Positions 1 through 9,094 of a stretch of 64,000 nt of DNA are shown here, piece after piece. The DNA is from Streptomyces griseocarneus (GTDB lineage Bacteria; Actinomycetota; Actinomycetes; Streptomycetales; Streptomycetaceae): positions 186,001 through 250,000 of the forward strand of contig PENC01000006.1 of NCBI GenBank assembly GCA_003674045.1. Direction: 5' to 3'. The notes below the pieces were generated by a model that saw only the letters and a program-made list of their open reading frames with translations, was not told the DNA's origin and did not search any database. The stretch's first letter is position 1. Each line of letters opens with the position of its first letter. A program made the position numbers and the translations under genes.

Positions 1-2316
1 CAGGTCGCCTCCGACGCCCAGACGGCCGCCTACGTCAACGGCGCCGTCCTGGTCACGGTTCTGATCATCGCCTTCGTCGTGGCCGGTCTGATGGCCCGCT
101 CGATGAGCCGCAACATGCGTCATCTGCGCCGCGCGGCCTTCGACGTCGCCGAGCAGCGCCTGCCCGCGCTGGTCGACCAGCTCTCCCGGACCGATCCGGG
201 CCGGGTGGACACCCGCGTCCAGCCCATCCCGATCACCACCCGTGACGAGATCGGCGAGGTCGCCCGCGCCTTCGACCAGGTGCACCGCGAAGCGGTCCGC
301 CTCGCCGCCGAGCAGGCCCTGCTCCGTGGCAACGTCAACGCGATCTTCACCAACCTCTCGCGCCGCAACCAGAGCCTGATCGAGGGTCAGCTGACCCTGA
401 TCACGGAGCTGGAGGAGAACGAGGCCGACCCGGACCAGCTGGAGAACCTCTTCCGCCTGGACCACCTGGCCACCCGTATGCGCCGCAACGGCGAGAACCT
501 CCTCGTCCTCGCGGGCGAGGAGCCCGGCCGCCGCTGGGACCAGCCCGTCCCGCTGGTCGACGTGCTGCGCGCCGCCTCGTCCGAGGTGGAGGCGTACGAG
601 CGCATCGAGCTGGCCGGTGTCCCGGACGCCGAGATCCACGGCCTCGCCGTGACCGACCTCGTGCACCTCCTCGCCGAGCTGCTGGAGAACGCGACCTCGT
701 TCTCCTCCCCGCACACCAAGGTCCGGGTCACCGCGACGCGACTGCCCGACGGCCGTGTGATGGTCGAGATCCACGACAAGGGCATCGGCCTGACCGCCGA
801 GGACTTCGCGGACATCAACCACCGCCTGGCCAACCCGCCGACCGTGGACGTCGCGATCGCCCAGCGCATGGGCCTGTTCGTGGTCGGCCGCCTGGCGACC
901 CGCCACGGCATCCGCGTCCAGCTCCGCCCCTCGGGCGAGCAGGCGGGCACCACCTCGCTCGTGATGCTGCCCGACGCGATCACTCACGGTGGTGGCGCCG
1001 AGGACGAGCTGGCGGGCGACGACTTCACGGTCTCCCGGATGGTGCCGGAGCAGCAGGCCCCGGCCATGGGCGGCCACATGCGCACCGCCGCCGAGCTCGG
1101 CTTCGACGACTCGCGCTACGAGAAGCAGAACCAGCAGGGCGACGCGGGCATGCGCACGCAGGACCCGGTGGGCCGTACGCGACTGCGCGAGGAGCGGCGC
1201 GCGGCCCTGGAGGCCGCGGTCGACAACCGCCAGCAGTTCCTCCAGGAGCAGGCGGCCCAGCAGCAGCCCGACCCGCAGGGGTTCGCGGACTTCGGACAGC
1301 AGCAGCCCGCACCGCAGCCGTACGGGCAGCAGCCCGACCAGGACACCGGCGGTCACGCCGTGCCGTACCCGGGCCAGCACTCGACGGGTCAGCACGCGGT
1401 ACCGGAGCACGACACGGGCGGGCACGCGATGCCGTACCCGGGTCAGCACTCGACCGGCCAGTACGCCATGCCGGAGCACGACACCGGCGGGCACGCCATG
1501 CCGGGCCAGGGCCGGCACTCGACGGGCCAGCACGCCGTGCCCCAGCACGAGTCGTACGAGCAGACGGCGCAGCACCCCTTCCCGGATGCCGCGTACCCCG
1601 AGTCGTCCTACCCGGAGACGCCGTTCCCGGAGACGTCCTACTCGGAGTCGTCCTACCCCGAGACGCCGTTCCCGGAGCAGCCGCGCTTCGACGGTTTCGC
1701 CAGGCCGGGCCAGCAGGCCGACTGGCAGGGTTCAGGTCCGTACCAGGACGCCACCCAGCAGGGTTACGGCGCCGCTTCGGATTCCCTGTCGTCCGCTGAC
1801 ACGGCGCAGCCCGAGCGCGTAGAGTTCGACCGTCCGGGCCCCGCCTCGAGCGGCTCCCACTCGCTGACCGGGGCCGGTCTGCCGCGCCGCGCGACGCAGT
1901 GGCAGCCGTCCGATTCAGTCGAGGAGGCCGCGGGGGCCGGCGATGCGGAGCAGCCCCAGCAGGACGTCCGACAGCAGCCGCAGGAGGGTTCCGAGCCCAC
2001 CTGGCAATCGACGAACGACGAGCGCTGGCACCGTGCCGAGCAGCTCCGTGAGCCGAAAGCCGGTGGAATCACCACCTCCGGTCTGCCTCGCCGAGTGCCC
2101 AAGGCCAATCTGATGGAAGGCACGGCGGCGCAGACTCCCCAGGACGGCCCCCAGATATCCCGTGCTCCGGAGGACGTGCGCGGCAGGCTGAGCAACCTGC
2201 GCCGCGGCATCCAGCAGGGGCGCAGCGCGGGCGACTCCGCCGGCGCCGCGCAGGAGCAGCATCAGCAACACGACCAGGGCTTCGGCCCCGGCAGCACCTA
2301 CGATCAGGAGCGTTAG
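1..2316 (+). CDS. cvnA: conservon sensor histidine-kinase-like protein CvnA (5' truncated by window)
   Basis: First gene of a four-gene conservon: the membrane kinase-like component that is thought to act with the roadblock, DUF742 and GTPase proteins downstream. The frame is open from base 1, so the true start lies outside the window. The visible part begins just before a membrane segment (about residues 14-33 of the visible protein), followed by a HAMP-like linker, a dimerisation helix containing RLDHLATRMRR and a HATPase domain with LLENATSF (N box), HDKGIGL (G1) and a GLFVVGRLA stretch. The last ~350 residues are low-complexity, rich in Q, H, P and G, with tandem repeats. No response regulator is adjacent, as is usual for conservons. 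Its stop is one base before the start of the roadblock gene, so the operon is tightly packed. The family assignment is firm; the signal sensed is unknown. Confidence 0.93.
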   Translation, partial: QVASDAQTAAYVNGAVLVTVLIIAFVVAGLMARSMSRNMRHLRRAAFDVAEQRLPALVDQLSRTDPGRVDTRVQPIPITTRDEIGEVARAFDQVHREAVRLAAEQALLRGNVNAIFTNLSRRNQSLIEGQLTLITELEENEADPDQLENLFRLDHLATRMRRNGENLLVLAGEEPGRRWDQPVPLVDVLRAASSEVEAYERIELAGVPDAEIHGLAVTDLVHLLAELLENATSFSSPHTKVRVTATRLPDGRVMVEIHDKGIGLTAEDFADINHRLANPPTVDVAIAQRMGLFVVGRLATRHGIRVQLRPSGEQAGTTSLVMLPDAITHGGGAEDELAGDDFTVSRMVPEQQAPAMGGHMRTAAELGFDDSRYEKQNQQGDAGMRTQDPVGRTRLREERRAALEAAVDNRQQFLQEQAAQQQPDPQGFADFGQQQPAPQPYGQQPDQDTGGHAVPYPGQHSTGQHAVPEHDTGGHAMPYPGQHSTGQYAMPEHDTGGHAMPGQGRHSTGQHAVPQHESYEQTAQHPFPDAAYPESSYPETPFPETSYSESSYPETPFPEQPRFDGFARPGQQADWQGSGPYQDATQQGYGAASDSLSSADTAQPERVEFDRPGPASSGSHSLTGAGLPRRATQWQPSDSVEEAAGAGDAEQPQQDVRQQPQEGSEPTWQSTNDERWHRAEQLREPKAGGITTSGLPRRVPKANLMEGTAAQTPQDGPQISRAPEDVRGRLSNLRRGIQQGRSAGDSAGAAQEQHQQHDQGFGPGSTYDQER
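1342..1548 (+). repeat. three tandem 69-nt units inside cvnA
   Basis: Three in-frame copies of a 23-residue unit (DTGGHAxPYPGQHSTGQxAx and variants) start at about 1342, 1411 and 1480. A second short repeat series based on YPESSYPETPFPE follows at about 1600-1680. The units lie in the disordered C-terminal tail of the kinase-like protein. The third copy has diverged (PGQGR in place of PYPGQ). Confidence 0.85.
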
Positions 2317-2317
2317 T

Positions 2318-2740
2318 GTGAGCCCGATGAGCCAGGCGGCGCAGAACCTGAACTGGTTGATCACCAGTTTCGTGGAGAACACCCCCGGGGTGTCCCACAC
2401 CGTCGTGGTCTCCGCCGACGGACTCCTTCTGGCGATGTCCGAAGGCTTTCCGCGGGACCGCGCGGACCAGCTGGCAGCGGTGGCCTCCGGGCTGACCTCG
2501 CTGACGGCCGGTGCCTCCCGCATCTTCGAGGGCGGCGCCGTCAACCAGACCGTCGTGGAGATGGAGCGGGGCTTCCTCTTCATCATGTCCATTTCCGACG
2601 GTTCCTCGCTGGCCGTGCTGGCGCACCCGGAGTGCGACATCGGCCTCGTGGGCTACGAGATGGCTCTCCTGGTGGACCGGGCGGGGAACGTGCTGACGCC
2701 CGATCTCCGTGCCGAACTGCAGGGAAGCCTTCTCAACTAG
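2318..2740 (+). CDS. cvnB: roadblock/LC7 domain protein CvnB
   Basis: A 140-residue roadblock/LC7 protein, the second conservon component. Roadblock proteins of this type pair with small GTPases of the MglA/CvnD kind and are thought to modulate their nucleotide state. The sequence has the family pattern: a helix (NLNWLITSFVENTPGVSHTVVVS), a DGLLLA strand, and the block TVVEMERGFLFIMSISDGSSLAVLA split here by a short loop. The length is typical. The chosen start is GTG at 2318, two codons after the cvnA stop; an in-frame ATG at 2327 is the alternative. It is transcribed with its neighbours. Confidence 0.95.
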   Translation: MSPMSQAAQNLNWLITSFVENTPGVSHTVVVSADGLLLAMSEGFPRDRADQLAAVASGLTSLTAGASRIFEGGAVNQTVVEMERGFLFIMSISDGSSLAVLAHPECDIGLVGYEMALLVDRAGNVLTPDLRAELQGSLLN

Positions 2741-2826
2741 CAAAGAGGCAGTGCGTTTCGCGCCACCGCGCCATAAGGTGCGGTGGCGCGACCAGCAGCA
2801 GACAGGCGAGTTGGAGGAGGATCGAC

Positions 2827-3363
2827 GTGGCAACGCCCCCAGGCGGTTACCCGTATGGAAATGAACAGCAGGGGCAGCCCCCGCTGAACCGCTTCAACTT
2901 CCCTTCTGCGCCAAGCCACCAAGCGCACGCGGAGCCGCCGCGTCCGCCGCAGCATGTCCAGCCGGTTCCGCAGCAGCAGTCCCGGCGTTCGGCCTCGGGC
3001 TCCCCCTCCGCGGGCAAGAAGCACAATCCGCTGGTGCGTCCGTACGCGATGACCGGCGGTCGTACCCGGCCGCGCTACCAGCTCGCCATCGAGGCGCTGG
3101 TGCACACCACGGCGCAGCCGTCCCAGCTCCAAGGGCAGTTGCCGGAACACCAGCGCATCTGCCATCTGTGCCGTGAGATCAAGTCGGTCGCGGAGATCTC
3201 GGCACTTCTCACCATCCCCCTCGGCGTCGCCCGAATCCTCGTCGCCGACTTGGCGGAGGCCGGGCTCGTCGCCATCCATCAGCCCGGCGGCGACGAGTCC
3301 GCCGGCGGCCAGCCTGACGTGACACTGCTCGAAAGGGTGCTCAGTGGACTTCGGAACCTCTAG
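2827..3363 (+). CDS. cvnC: DUF742 protein CvnC
   Basis: A 178-residue DUF742 protein, the third conservon component. The first ~70 residues are a proline/glutamine-rich linker. The conserved domain starts near RPYAMTGGRTRPRYQLAIEA and carries the hallmark CHLCREIKSVAEISALLTIP and GVARILVADLAEAGL helices, a winged-helix-like arrangement. The open frame extends upstream to 2632 within cvnB, but GTG at 2827 is preceded by GGAGGAGG at a suitable distance (2815-2822) and gives the standard length. The 3' end overlaps cvnD by 20 bases, suggesting translational coupling. The molecular role is not established; family membership is clear. Confidence 0.94.
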   Translation: MATPPGGYPYGNEQQGQPPLNRFNFPSAPSHQAHAEPPRPPQHVQPVPQQQSRRSASGSPSAGKKHNPLVRPYAMTGGRTRPRYQLAIEALVHTTAQPSQLQGQLPEHQRICHLCREIKSVAEISALLTIPLGVARILVADLAEAGLVAIHQPGGDESAGGQPDVTLLERVLSGLRNL

Positions 3364-3925
3364 CGGCGAGGCAGTCCGCTCCACCACCTCCGCGAAGATC
3401 GTGGTGGCGGGTGGATTCGGCGTGGGCAAGACCACGTTCGTCGGCGCGGTCTCGGAGATCAACCCGCTGCGCACCGAAGCCGTGATGACGTCCGCCTCCG
3501 CGGGGATCGACGACCTCACGCACGCGCCGGACAAGACCACGACCACCGTGGCGATGGACTTCGGCCGCATCACGCTGGACCAGGACCTGATCCTGTACCT
3601 GTTCGGCACACCCGGCCAGGACCGCTTCTGGTTCATGTGGGACGACCTGGTGCGCGGCGCCATCGGCGCCGTCGTCCTCGTGGACACCCGTCGGCTCGCG
3701 GACTGCTTCCCGGCCGTCGACTACTTCGAGAACAGCGGCCTGCCCTTCGTCATCGCCCTCAACGGCTTCGACGGACAGCAGCCGTACGCGCCGGAGGAGG
3801 TCCGCGAGGCGCTCCAGATCGGCCCGGACGCCCCGATCATCACGACGGACGCCCGCCACCGCAACGAGGCGAAGAGCACGCTGATCACCCTGGTCGAGCA
3901 CGCCCTGATGGCGCGCCTTCGGTGA
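3344..3925 (+). CDS. cvnD: small GTPase-like ATP/GTP-binding protein CvnD
   Basis: A 193-residue Ras-like GTPase, the last conservon gene. The P-loop is GGFGVGKTT (about residues 23-31). A switch/Walker B-type segment LYLFGTPGQDRFWFMWDDL follows, and ALNGFD near residue 140 sits where the base-specificity N/TKxD motif is expected, so that motif is altered, as is common in this family. Start GTG at 3344 lies inside cvnC, in the -1 relationship typical of coupled conservon genes. The protein is soluble and is predicted to associate with the membrane kinase CvnA through CvnB and CvnC. Confidence 0.95.
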   Translation: MDFGTSSGEAVRSTTSAKIVVAGGFGVGKTTFVGAVSEINPLRTEAVMTSASAGIDDLTHAPDKTTTTVAMDFGRITLDQDLILYLFGTPGQDRFWFMWDDLVRGAIGAVVLVDTRRLADCFPAVDYFENSGLPFVIALNGFDGQQPYAPEEVREALQIGPDAPIITTDARHRNEAKSTLITLVEHALMARLR

Positions 3926-3975
3926 GCCGTCCCGGCAGCGCGCCGGTTACGCCCCCGCAGGGCACACGAGGCACG

Positions 3976-4008
3976 AGGTCCCCGCACTCACGTGGAGTGC
4001 GGGGACCT
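3976..4008. terminator. hairpin terminator after the conservon
   Basis: A 14-bp perfect stem (arms 3976-3989 and 3995-4008, containing GGTCCCCGCACTC) with a 5-nt loop, about 50 bases after the cvnD stop. There is no long T-run, as is usual for Streptomyces terminators. Confidence 0.8.
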
Positions 4009-4051
4009 TCTGTATGGCTGCACCTGTTGCCGCACCGGACAGCGAAGGCGA

Positions 4052-4077
4052 AAAGGGCCCTCCGGAGAGGGCCCTTT
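4052..4077. terminator. bidirectional hairpin terminator between cvnD and accE
   Basis: An 11-bp stem AAAGGGCCCTC / GAGGGCCCTTT around the tetraloop CGGA. The A-run on one side and T-run on the other make it able to act in both directions, closing the conservon (+) and the accB-accE unit (-). Confidence 0.85.
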
Positions 4078-4102
4078 CGATGCTGTGTCCGCCGGGCGGG
4101 GT

Positions 4103-4300
4103 TCAGCCCTGCCAGCTGTGCGGTGCCCTGAAGCCGGGCGTGCGCTCCAGGCGGCGCCACGCGGCCGTGGTGCGGCGGGGCCGCGGCGGGGCCGCGTCGG
4201 TACCGGCAGCCGCCGCACGGGCGAGCAGGACGGCCGTGACGGCGGCCACTTCCTCCGCGTCGGCCGTGCCCTTCTCGACACGTACGAGCGTGTTGTTCAT
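4103..4300 (-). CDS. accE: acyl-CoA carboxylase epsilon subunit
   Basis: A 65-residue small subunit of actinobacterial acyl-CoA carboxylase. The N-terminus MNNTLVRVEKGTADAEEVAA and the C-terminal basic/proline segment with AAWRRLERTPGFRAP are characteristic of the epsilon family. The protein binds the beta-subunit hexamer and raises carboxylase activity in characterised Streptomyces enzymes. It lies 11 bases downstream of accB, with GGGAG six bases before its ATG. The small size and position next to a carboxyltransferase beta gene are both diagnostic. Confidence 0.93.
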   Translation of the reverse strand: MNNTLVRVEKGTADAEEVAAVTAVLLARAAAAGTDAAPPRPRRTTAAWRRLERTPGFRAPHSWQG

Positions 4301-4311
4301 GACGTACTCCC

Positions 4312-5895
4312 TTACTGGGGCGGGTTGCCGTGCTTGCGGGAGGGCAGGTCCGCGTGCTTGGAGGCGAGCATGGCAAGCGCCTTGACCAGCACGGACCGGG
4401 TCTCGACCGGGTCGATGACGTCGTCCACCAGGCCGCGCTCGGCGGCGTAGTACGGGTGCATCAGCTCGGCCTTGTACTCCTTGACCATCCGCGCGCGCAT
4501 GGCCTCGGGGTCGTCCGCCTCGGCGATCTGCTTACGGAAGATCACGTTGGCCGCGCCCTCGGCGCCCATGACGGCGATCTCGTTGGTCGGCCAGGCGTAG
4601 GTGAGGTCCGCGCCGATGGACTGCGAGTCCATGACGATGTACGCGCCGCCGTACGCCTTGCGCAGGATCACGGAGATTCGCGGCACGGTCGCATTGCAGT
4701 ACGCGTACAGGAGCTTGGCCCCGTGCCGGATGATCCCACCGTGCTCCTGGTCGACGCCGGGCAGGAAGCCCGGTACGTCCAGAAGAGTGATGATCGGGAT
4801 GTTGAAGGCGTCGCACATCTGGATGAAGCGGGCGGCCTTCTCGCTCGCCTCGATGTCCAGCACGCCCGCGAGGGACTGCGGCTGGTTGGCGACGATGCCC
4901 ACCACCTGGCCGTCCAGCCGGGACAGCGCGCAGATGATGTTGGTCGCCCAGCGCTCGTGGACCTCGAGGTACTCGCCCTCGTCGACGATCTCCTCGATGA
5001 CCTTGCGCATGTCGTACGGGCGGTTGCCGTCGGCCGGAACCAGGTCGAGGAGGGCCTCGCCGAGGCGGTCGGCCGGGTCCTCGCTCACGACGCGCGGCGG
5101 GTTCTCCCGGTTGTTCTGCGGCAGCAGCGACAGGAGGTAGCGGACCTCCTCCAGGCAGGTCTCCTCGTCGTCGTAGGCGAAGTGGGCCACGCCGGAGGTC
5201 TCGGCGTGCACATCCGCACCGCCCAGGCCGTTCTGGCTGATCTCCTCGCCGGTGACGGCGCGCACGACGTCCGGGCCGGTGATGAACATCTGCGAGGTCT
5301 CACGGACCATGAAGACGAAGTCGGTGAGGGCCGGGCTGTAGGCCGCGCCACCGGCACAGGGACCGAGCATCACGCTTATCTGCGGGATGACGCCCGAGGC
5401 CTTGGTGTTGCGCTGGAAGATACCGCCGTATCCGGCGAGCGCCGAGACGCCCTCCTGGATGCGGGCGCCCGCACCGTCGTTCAGGGACACCAGGGGCGCC
5501 CCGGCCGCGATGGCCATGTCCATAATCTTGTGGATCTTGGTGGCGTGCGCCTCACCGAGCGCACCGCCGAAGATCCGGAAGTCGTGGGCATAGACGAAGA
5601 CCGTGCGGCCGTGGACGGTGCCCCAGCCGGTGATCACACCGTCGGTGTACGGCTTCTTGCTCTCCAGCCCGAAACCCGAGGCCCGGTGCCGCCGCAGCGG
5701 CTCCACCTCGGAGAACGACCCCTCGTCCAGGAGCAGGTCGATCCGCTCCCGGGCCGTCAGCTTCCCCTTGGCCTTCTGGGCCTGGGTCGCCCGCTCGCTC
5801 GGACCACGCCGAACCTGCTCGCGGATGGCGTGCAGCTCGGCGACGCGCCCACGGACGTCACTCGCCTCTACGGGCGCACCTTCGAGATTGCTCAT
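4312..5895 (-). CDS. accB: acyl-CoA carboxylase carboxyltransferase beta subunit
   Basis: A 527-residue biotin-dependent carboxyltransferase that transfers carboxylate from biotin to acetyl- or propionyl-CoA, giving malonyl- or methylmalonyl-CoA. Both crotonase-like halves are present, with the oxyanion-forming glycine pairs (GPCAGGAAYSP; GGAYIVMDSQS). In the second of these, residue ~420 is Ile. That position is Asp in propionyl-CoA-specific PccB and Ile in AccB, so the gene is called accB, with acetyl- and propionyl-CoA as likely substrates. The length is normal. The biotin-carrying alpha subunit is not in the window. It is the first gene of a two-gene unit with accE. Confidence 0.94.
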   Translation of the reverse strand: MSNLEGAPVEASDVRGRVAELHAIREQVRRGPSERATQAQKAKGKLTARERIDLLLDEGSFSEVEPLRRHRASGFGLESKKPYTDGVITGWGTVHGRTVFVYAHDFRIFGGALGEAHATKIHKIMDMAIAAGAPLVSLNDGAGARIQEGVSALAGYGGIFQRNTKASGVIPQISVMLGPCAGGAAYSPALTDFVFMVRETSQMFITGPDVVRAVTGEEISQNGLGGADVHAETSGVAHFAYDDEETCLEEVRYLLSLLPQNNRENPPRVVSEDPADRLGEALLDLVPADGNRPYDMRKVIEEIVDEGEYLEVHERWATNIICALSRLDGQVVGIVANQPQSLAGVLDIEASEKAARFIQMCDAFNIPIITLLDVPGFLPGVDQEHGGIIRHGAKLLYAYCNATVPRISVILRKAYGGAYIVMDSQSIGADLTYAWPTNEIAVMGAEGAANVIFRKQIAEADDPEAMRARMVKEYKAELMHPYYAAERGLVDDVIDPVETRSVLVKALAMLASKHADLPSRKHGNPPQ

Positions 5896-6309
5896 GCATA
5901 GACGGTACGCGGCGGAACGGCCCGAAACTCATGTCGATTCCATACAACGTCATGTCTGATTTGGTGGGCATGCATCACAGAACCGAACAATGACTGGGGT
6001 AGGGGGACCCACCTATAGGGGGTGCCCCTTGTGAGGGATCCACAAAACTCCCAGCCGGGAGCCGTAGGCTGGCCAACTTGACTGCCACCCGACACGACGG
6101 CGCGTCCCGGCTCCTTGTGGGCATGCCCCGGGCCTGCGGGTGCGTCGTTCCCGGGCGTGACCGGCCGCTCCGCCCGCCTGCCCTGCCTGCCCATCCAGGG
6201 CACGCCTTCCCCTGCTCCCGTGGGCGCACACCTCCAGCGTTGCGGGTGCGGACCGCAATATTGCGGGCTGTCCCGGCCCGGCCAGGGCTCCCATGAGCAC
6301 GCTCCCCGC
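5896..6309. other. intergenic region upstream of accB
   Basis: 414 bases between the accB start and the stop of the polysaccharide lyase gene. It should hold the accB promoter. A 6-bp inverted repeat CCAGCC/GGCTGG lies at 6051-6072, directly followed by TTGACT (6078-6083) on the + strand. A possible 72-codon TTG-initiated frame (6078-6296, +) was not accepted because its third positions are not G/C-biased and it includes an ATA codon. Confidence 0.5.
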
Positions 6310-8925
6310 TCACGCCAGCGCGACGGTACAGCGATGGGTCGCGCACGCCGTGCCCGGGTCCACCCGTATCCGCAGCGTCTCCCCGGTCGACAGCACCCGG
6401 ACCGAGGGGTCGTGCGCGGTCACCCGGAGCACCTCACGATGCCAGGTGAACTCGACGGGCGCCCCGGTGCGGGGCGGCTCGGCGAGGTGGATGCTCGCGG
6501 TCCGCCCGCTTCCGGAGACTCCGGGCGCGCGCGCCCCGGGAGTCGCCTCCCCGGGCGGTCTCGCCGCCGTCTCCCTGATCAGCACGGCTGCCGGAGCCGT
6601 GACGCCGAGGGTACCGACCGTGCCCGCCGCCCAGAAATTGGCCGCGGTGAGCCCGAGCGAGGGCAGCCGCACGGCCTGACAGTCCTTGGTGTTGGCGAGG
6701 AGGGTGAGCCGGCGCGGGCCCTCGGCACACGCGGCCACCGTGCGCGCGTCGGCACCGGGCAGCAGGAGGTAGGCATAGGAGGCGTCGACGGGGTCGATCC
6801 CATGGGAACGGACGAGCGTGAGATAGCGGCGTGTGAGGCGCTCGGCACTGCCACCGGCGTTGATGTCCCGCCAGGCACCGGACCGGGCCTCGCACAGGAC
6901 CTCCAGGGGGGCGCCGAAGGACGCGCCAGGGGATGCCTCATCGGGGAAAGCGGGGAAGACATAGCCGCCGTGCCCTTCGAGGTGCGCCCAGGCGACGCGC
7001 CCGTAGGAGCGCGACCAGCCGACGGAGCACGGCTGGGCTTCCCCGTCGACGGTCAGGAGCGGCTTCCCTCGCTCCCCCAGGCCACGGTTGTCCACGACCG
7101 TCTCGACCGGCGTCCCGTCGCGCGCGGTGATGCCCGCGCCGAGGCAGACGACCGCGTCGTCCGCGCAGAACCAGGACTTACGGGCTTCCAGGGTGGAGGA
7201 GAGCCCCTTGAGGTGCTGTCCGATGACGGCGAACTCCCCGTCGGTCGTCCCGCCCACCCAGCGCACGGCAGGTCTGGGCGCCCCCCAGCCGCCACCCTCG
7301 TTGTCGGCGAGGTGCTTGGCGGAGACGGTCGTGCCGGGCAGCCGGTAAGGGTCGACGGTGGGCCAGTAGGCGTCCGCGTACTGACCGTCGGTGGCAGGCG
7401 CGGCCCACCAGGAGAGCATGCCCGCGCCGGTGTGCCAGCCACGCGGGTTCTCTCCGTTGCCGTTCTCGTAGTGGGTGATCCGGTCGGAGGCCATGGCGAT
7501 GTTCGCCGTCCAGCCGGGTCTGTGGTGGACGGCCCGGTCCATGGCGGCGAACAGCCGGTGCCCCACGGGCGGTGGCGCGGCGGGCCCCGGGCTGTCGAGC
7601 GCGGTGGCGATCCGGGCGAGATCGGCAACACCGAACTGCGGATCCGTGCGCAGAGCCGTCCCGGTGTCGCGGGCGGCCCAGCCCTTGATCAGGCCGTACC
7701 AGCGGGCGCGGGCGTCCGGTGACGCACTCGCGGCCAGCAGGGCGATGGCCGCGATGACGGCATGGCCGCGCTGGTGATCGCTCTGCGGTGGCCTCCGGGC
7801 GGCCGCGGCCTGGATTCCCCTGCTGATGGCGCGGCCCGAGGCGCTGTCCATCATCAGACCGTCGCGGATGAGCGGCGCGTAGGCGTTCTCGACGCTGTCA
7901 TGGATGGTGCGCGCCTGCGGGTCGTCGACCTCCCAGGCGGAGCCGCGCAGCAACGCGAAGAGCCGCCCGAGCCCGTCGAGCAGGACCTGGCCATAGGTGC
8001 CGGAGTAGGCGACCCAGGTGTGCTGGACGAAGGAGCCGTCGGCGTACAGGCCGTCGCCCCGGGTGACGTACGGGAAGACAGGTGAGAGGGCGTCCCGGGC
8101 GAGTCCGGTGCGGTCGGGATCACCGTCGAGGATGCCGCGCAGGGCGACGACGCGGCACAGGTCGACCCGGTTGGCGCCGGTGCTGGTGCCCGCGTAGTCG
8201 TCGAGCACCGCATCGGGCACGAAATGGCCCACCGCCTCCAGGAACGCGGCGCGACGCCCGGCACCGGCCTCGCCGTGGAGGAGGGTGAGCGTGTCGAGGA
8301 GCAGCCGCGGGCTGCCGATCTGCCACTCCCACCAGTTGCCGTGGGGCGTGGTGCCGGGGTGATAGACGCTGCGATGCACATGGTCGAGCCCGGCGAGGAC
8401 GTCGGCGGCCAGCGTGGCATCCCCCGTGAGCCCCGTACCGGGCTGGGCGTATGCCTGGGCCATGGTGTGCAGCCGCGCGTAGCTCAGGGTGATCCCGGCA
8501 GGCGGGTCGAACGGGGCGTCGGGCCAGAGCGAGGAGGGCACCGGGCTCATGCTCGCCCGCAGCGCACGGGCTGCCGTACCTGTGTCCCGCAGGACGGAGA
8601 CATAGGGCTCGGCCCCCGCGTCGAACCCGGAGCCGAGCATGAGGTCCCGCCACCGTCCTCGCAGTACGGAGAACTCATCAGCGGCGGAACCGCCGGAGGC
8701 GGAATGAGCCGCGCCTCTCACGGACGCTGCGGCCCCGGCGGCACGGGCACCACCGGCATCGGTGCCGACGGTACGGGCATCGGAAGCGATGGCGTCGGCG
8801 GGGCGGGCCACAGCAAACCCGAAGGCGCCCGCGGCCGAAGCGGCGAGGAATCCGCGTCGGGTCCAAGCAGCTCCGGCATGGCCCGGGGAGAAGGCGTGGC
8901 GAGCCCAGGCAGGGACGGTCGGCAC
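6310..8925 (-). CDS. secreted polysaccharide lyase family 8 (hyaluronate/xanthan lyase-like)
   Basis: An 871-residue exported lyase that cleaves uronic-acid-containing polysaccharides by beta-elimination. A Tat signal (TRRGFLAASAAGAFGFAVA) lies at about residues 23-41. The alpha/alpha-toroid catalytic domain shows the family's conserved residues in order: Asn in GNWWEWQIG, His in DGSFVQHTWVAYSGTYG with the following Tyr, and Arg in ENPRGWHTGAGML. A beta-sandwich C-terminal half follows. The frame extends to 9072, but GTG at 8925 has GGAAGGA seven bases upstream and places the twin-arginine region correctly. Substrate cannot be fixed from sequence alone. No polysaccharide-utilisation partners are adjacent. 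Confidence 0.88.
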   Translation of the reverse strand: MPTVPAWARHAFSPGHAGAAWTRRGFLAASAAGAFGFAVARPADAIASDARTVGTDAGGARAAGAAASVRGAAHSASGGSAADEFSVLRGRWRDLMLGSGFDAGAEPYVSVLRDTGTAARALRASMSPVPSSLWPDAPFDPPAGITLSYARLHTMAQAYAQPGTGLTGDATLAADVLAGLDHVHRSVYHPGTTPHGNWWEWQIGSPRLLLDTLTLLHGEAGAGRRAAFLEAVGHFVPDAVLDDYAGTSTGANRVDLCRVVALRGILDGDPDRTGLARDALSPVFPYVTRGDGLYADGSFVQHTWVAYSGTYGQVLLDGLGRLFALLRGSAWEVDDPQARTIHDSVENAYAPLIRDGLMMDSASGRAISRGIQAAAARRPPQSDHQRGHAVIAAIALLAASASPDARARWYGLIKGWAARDTGTALRTDPQFGVADLARIATALDSPGPAAPPPVGHRLFAAMDRAVHHRPGWTANIAMASDRITHYENGNGENPRGWHTGAGMLSWWAAPATDGQYADAYWPTVDPYRLPGTTVSAKHLADNEGGGWGAPRPAVRWVGGTTDGEFAVIGQHLKGLSSTLEARKSWFCADDAVVCLGAGITARDGTPVETVVDNRGLGERGKPLLTVDGEAQPCSVGWSRSYGRVAWAHLEGHGGYVFPAFPDEASPGASFGAPLEVLCEARSGAWRDINAGGSAERLTRRYLTLVRSHGIDPVDASYAYLLLPGADARTVAACAEGPRRLTLLANTKDCQAVRLPSLGLTAANFWAAGTVGTLGVTAPAAVLIRETAARPPGEATPGARAPGVSGSGRTASIHLAEPPRTGAPVEFTWHREVLRVTAHDPSVRVLSTGETLRIRVDPGTACATHRCTVALA

Positions 8926-9094
8926 GGCGGGGTCCTTCCGGTGACAGTGCGGCACGGGGCCACAGCGGGGACGCCGGGAAAAGTGCGAGCGACGAGGGCA
9001 CACCGTGACACGGCGCGCCAAGGCTCGCAATGGTCCTGACAGCACCGGCGCGTCGCGCCTCACGAGATCCATCGGAGAGCACCCCCACTAGATG

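Noticed and set aside
4330..5901. 523-codon + strand frame opposite accB
   Set aside because: Exact antisense of a well-conserved carboxyltransferase; no recognisable domain and no ribosome-binding site.
6078..6296. TTG-started 72-codon frame between accB and the lyase gene
   Set aside because: Third positions not G/C-saturated, contains ATA, no Shine-Dalgarno. Treated as non-coding.
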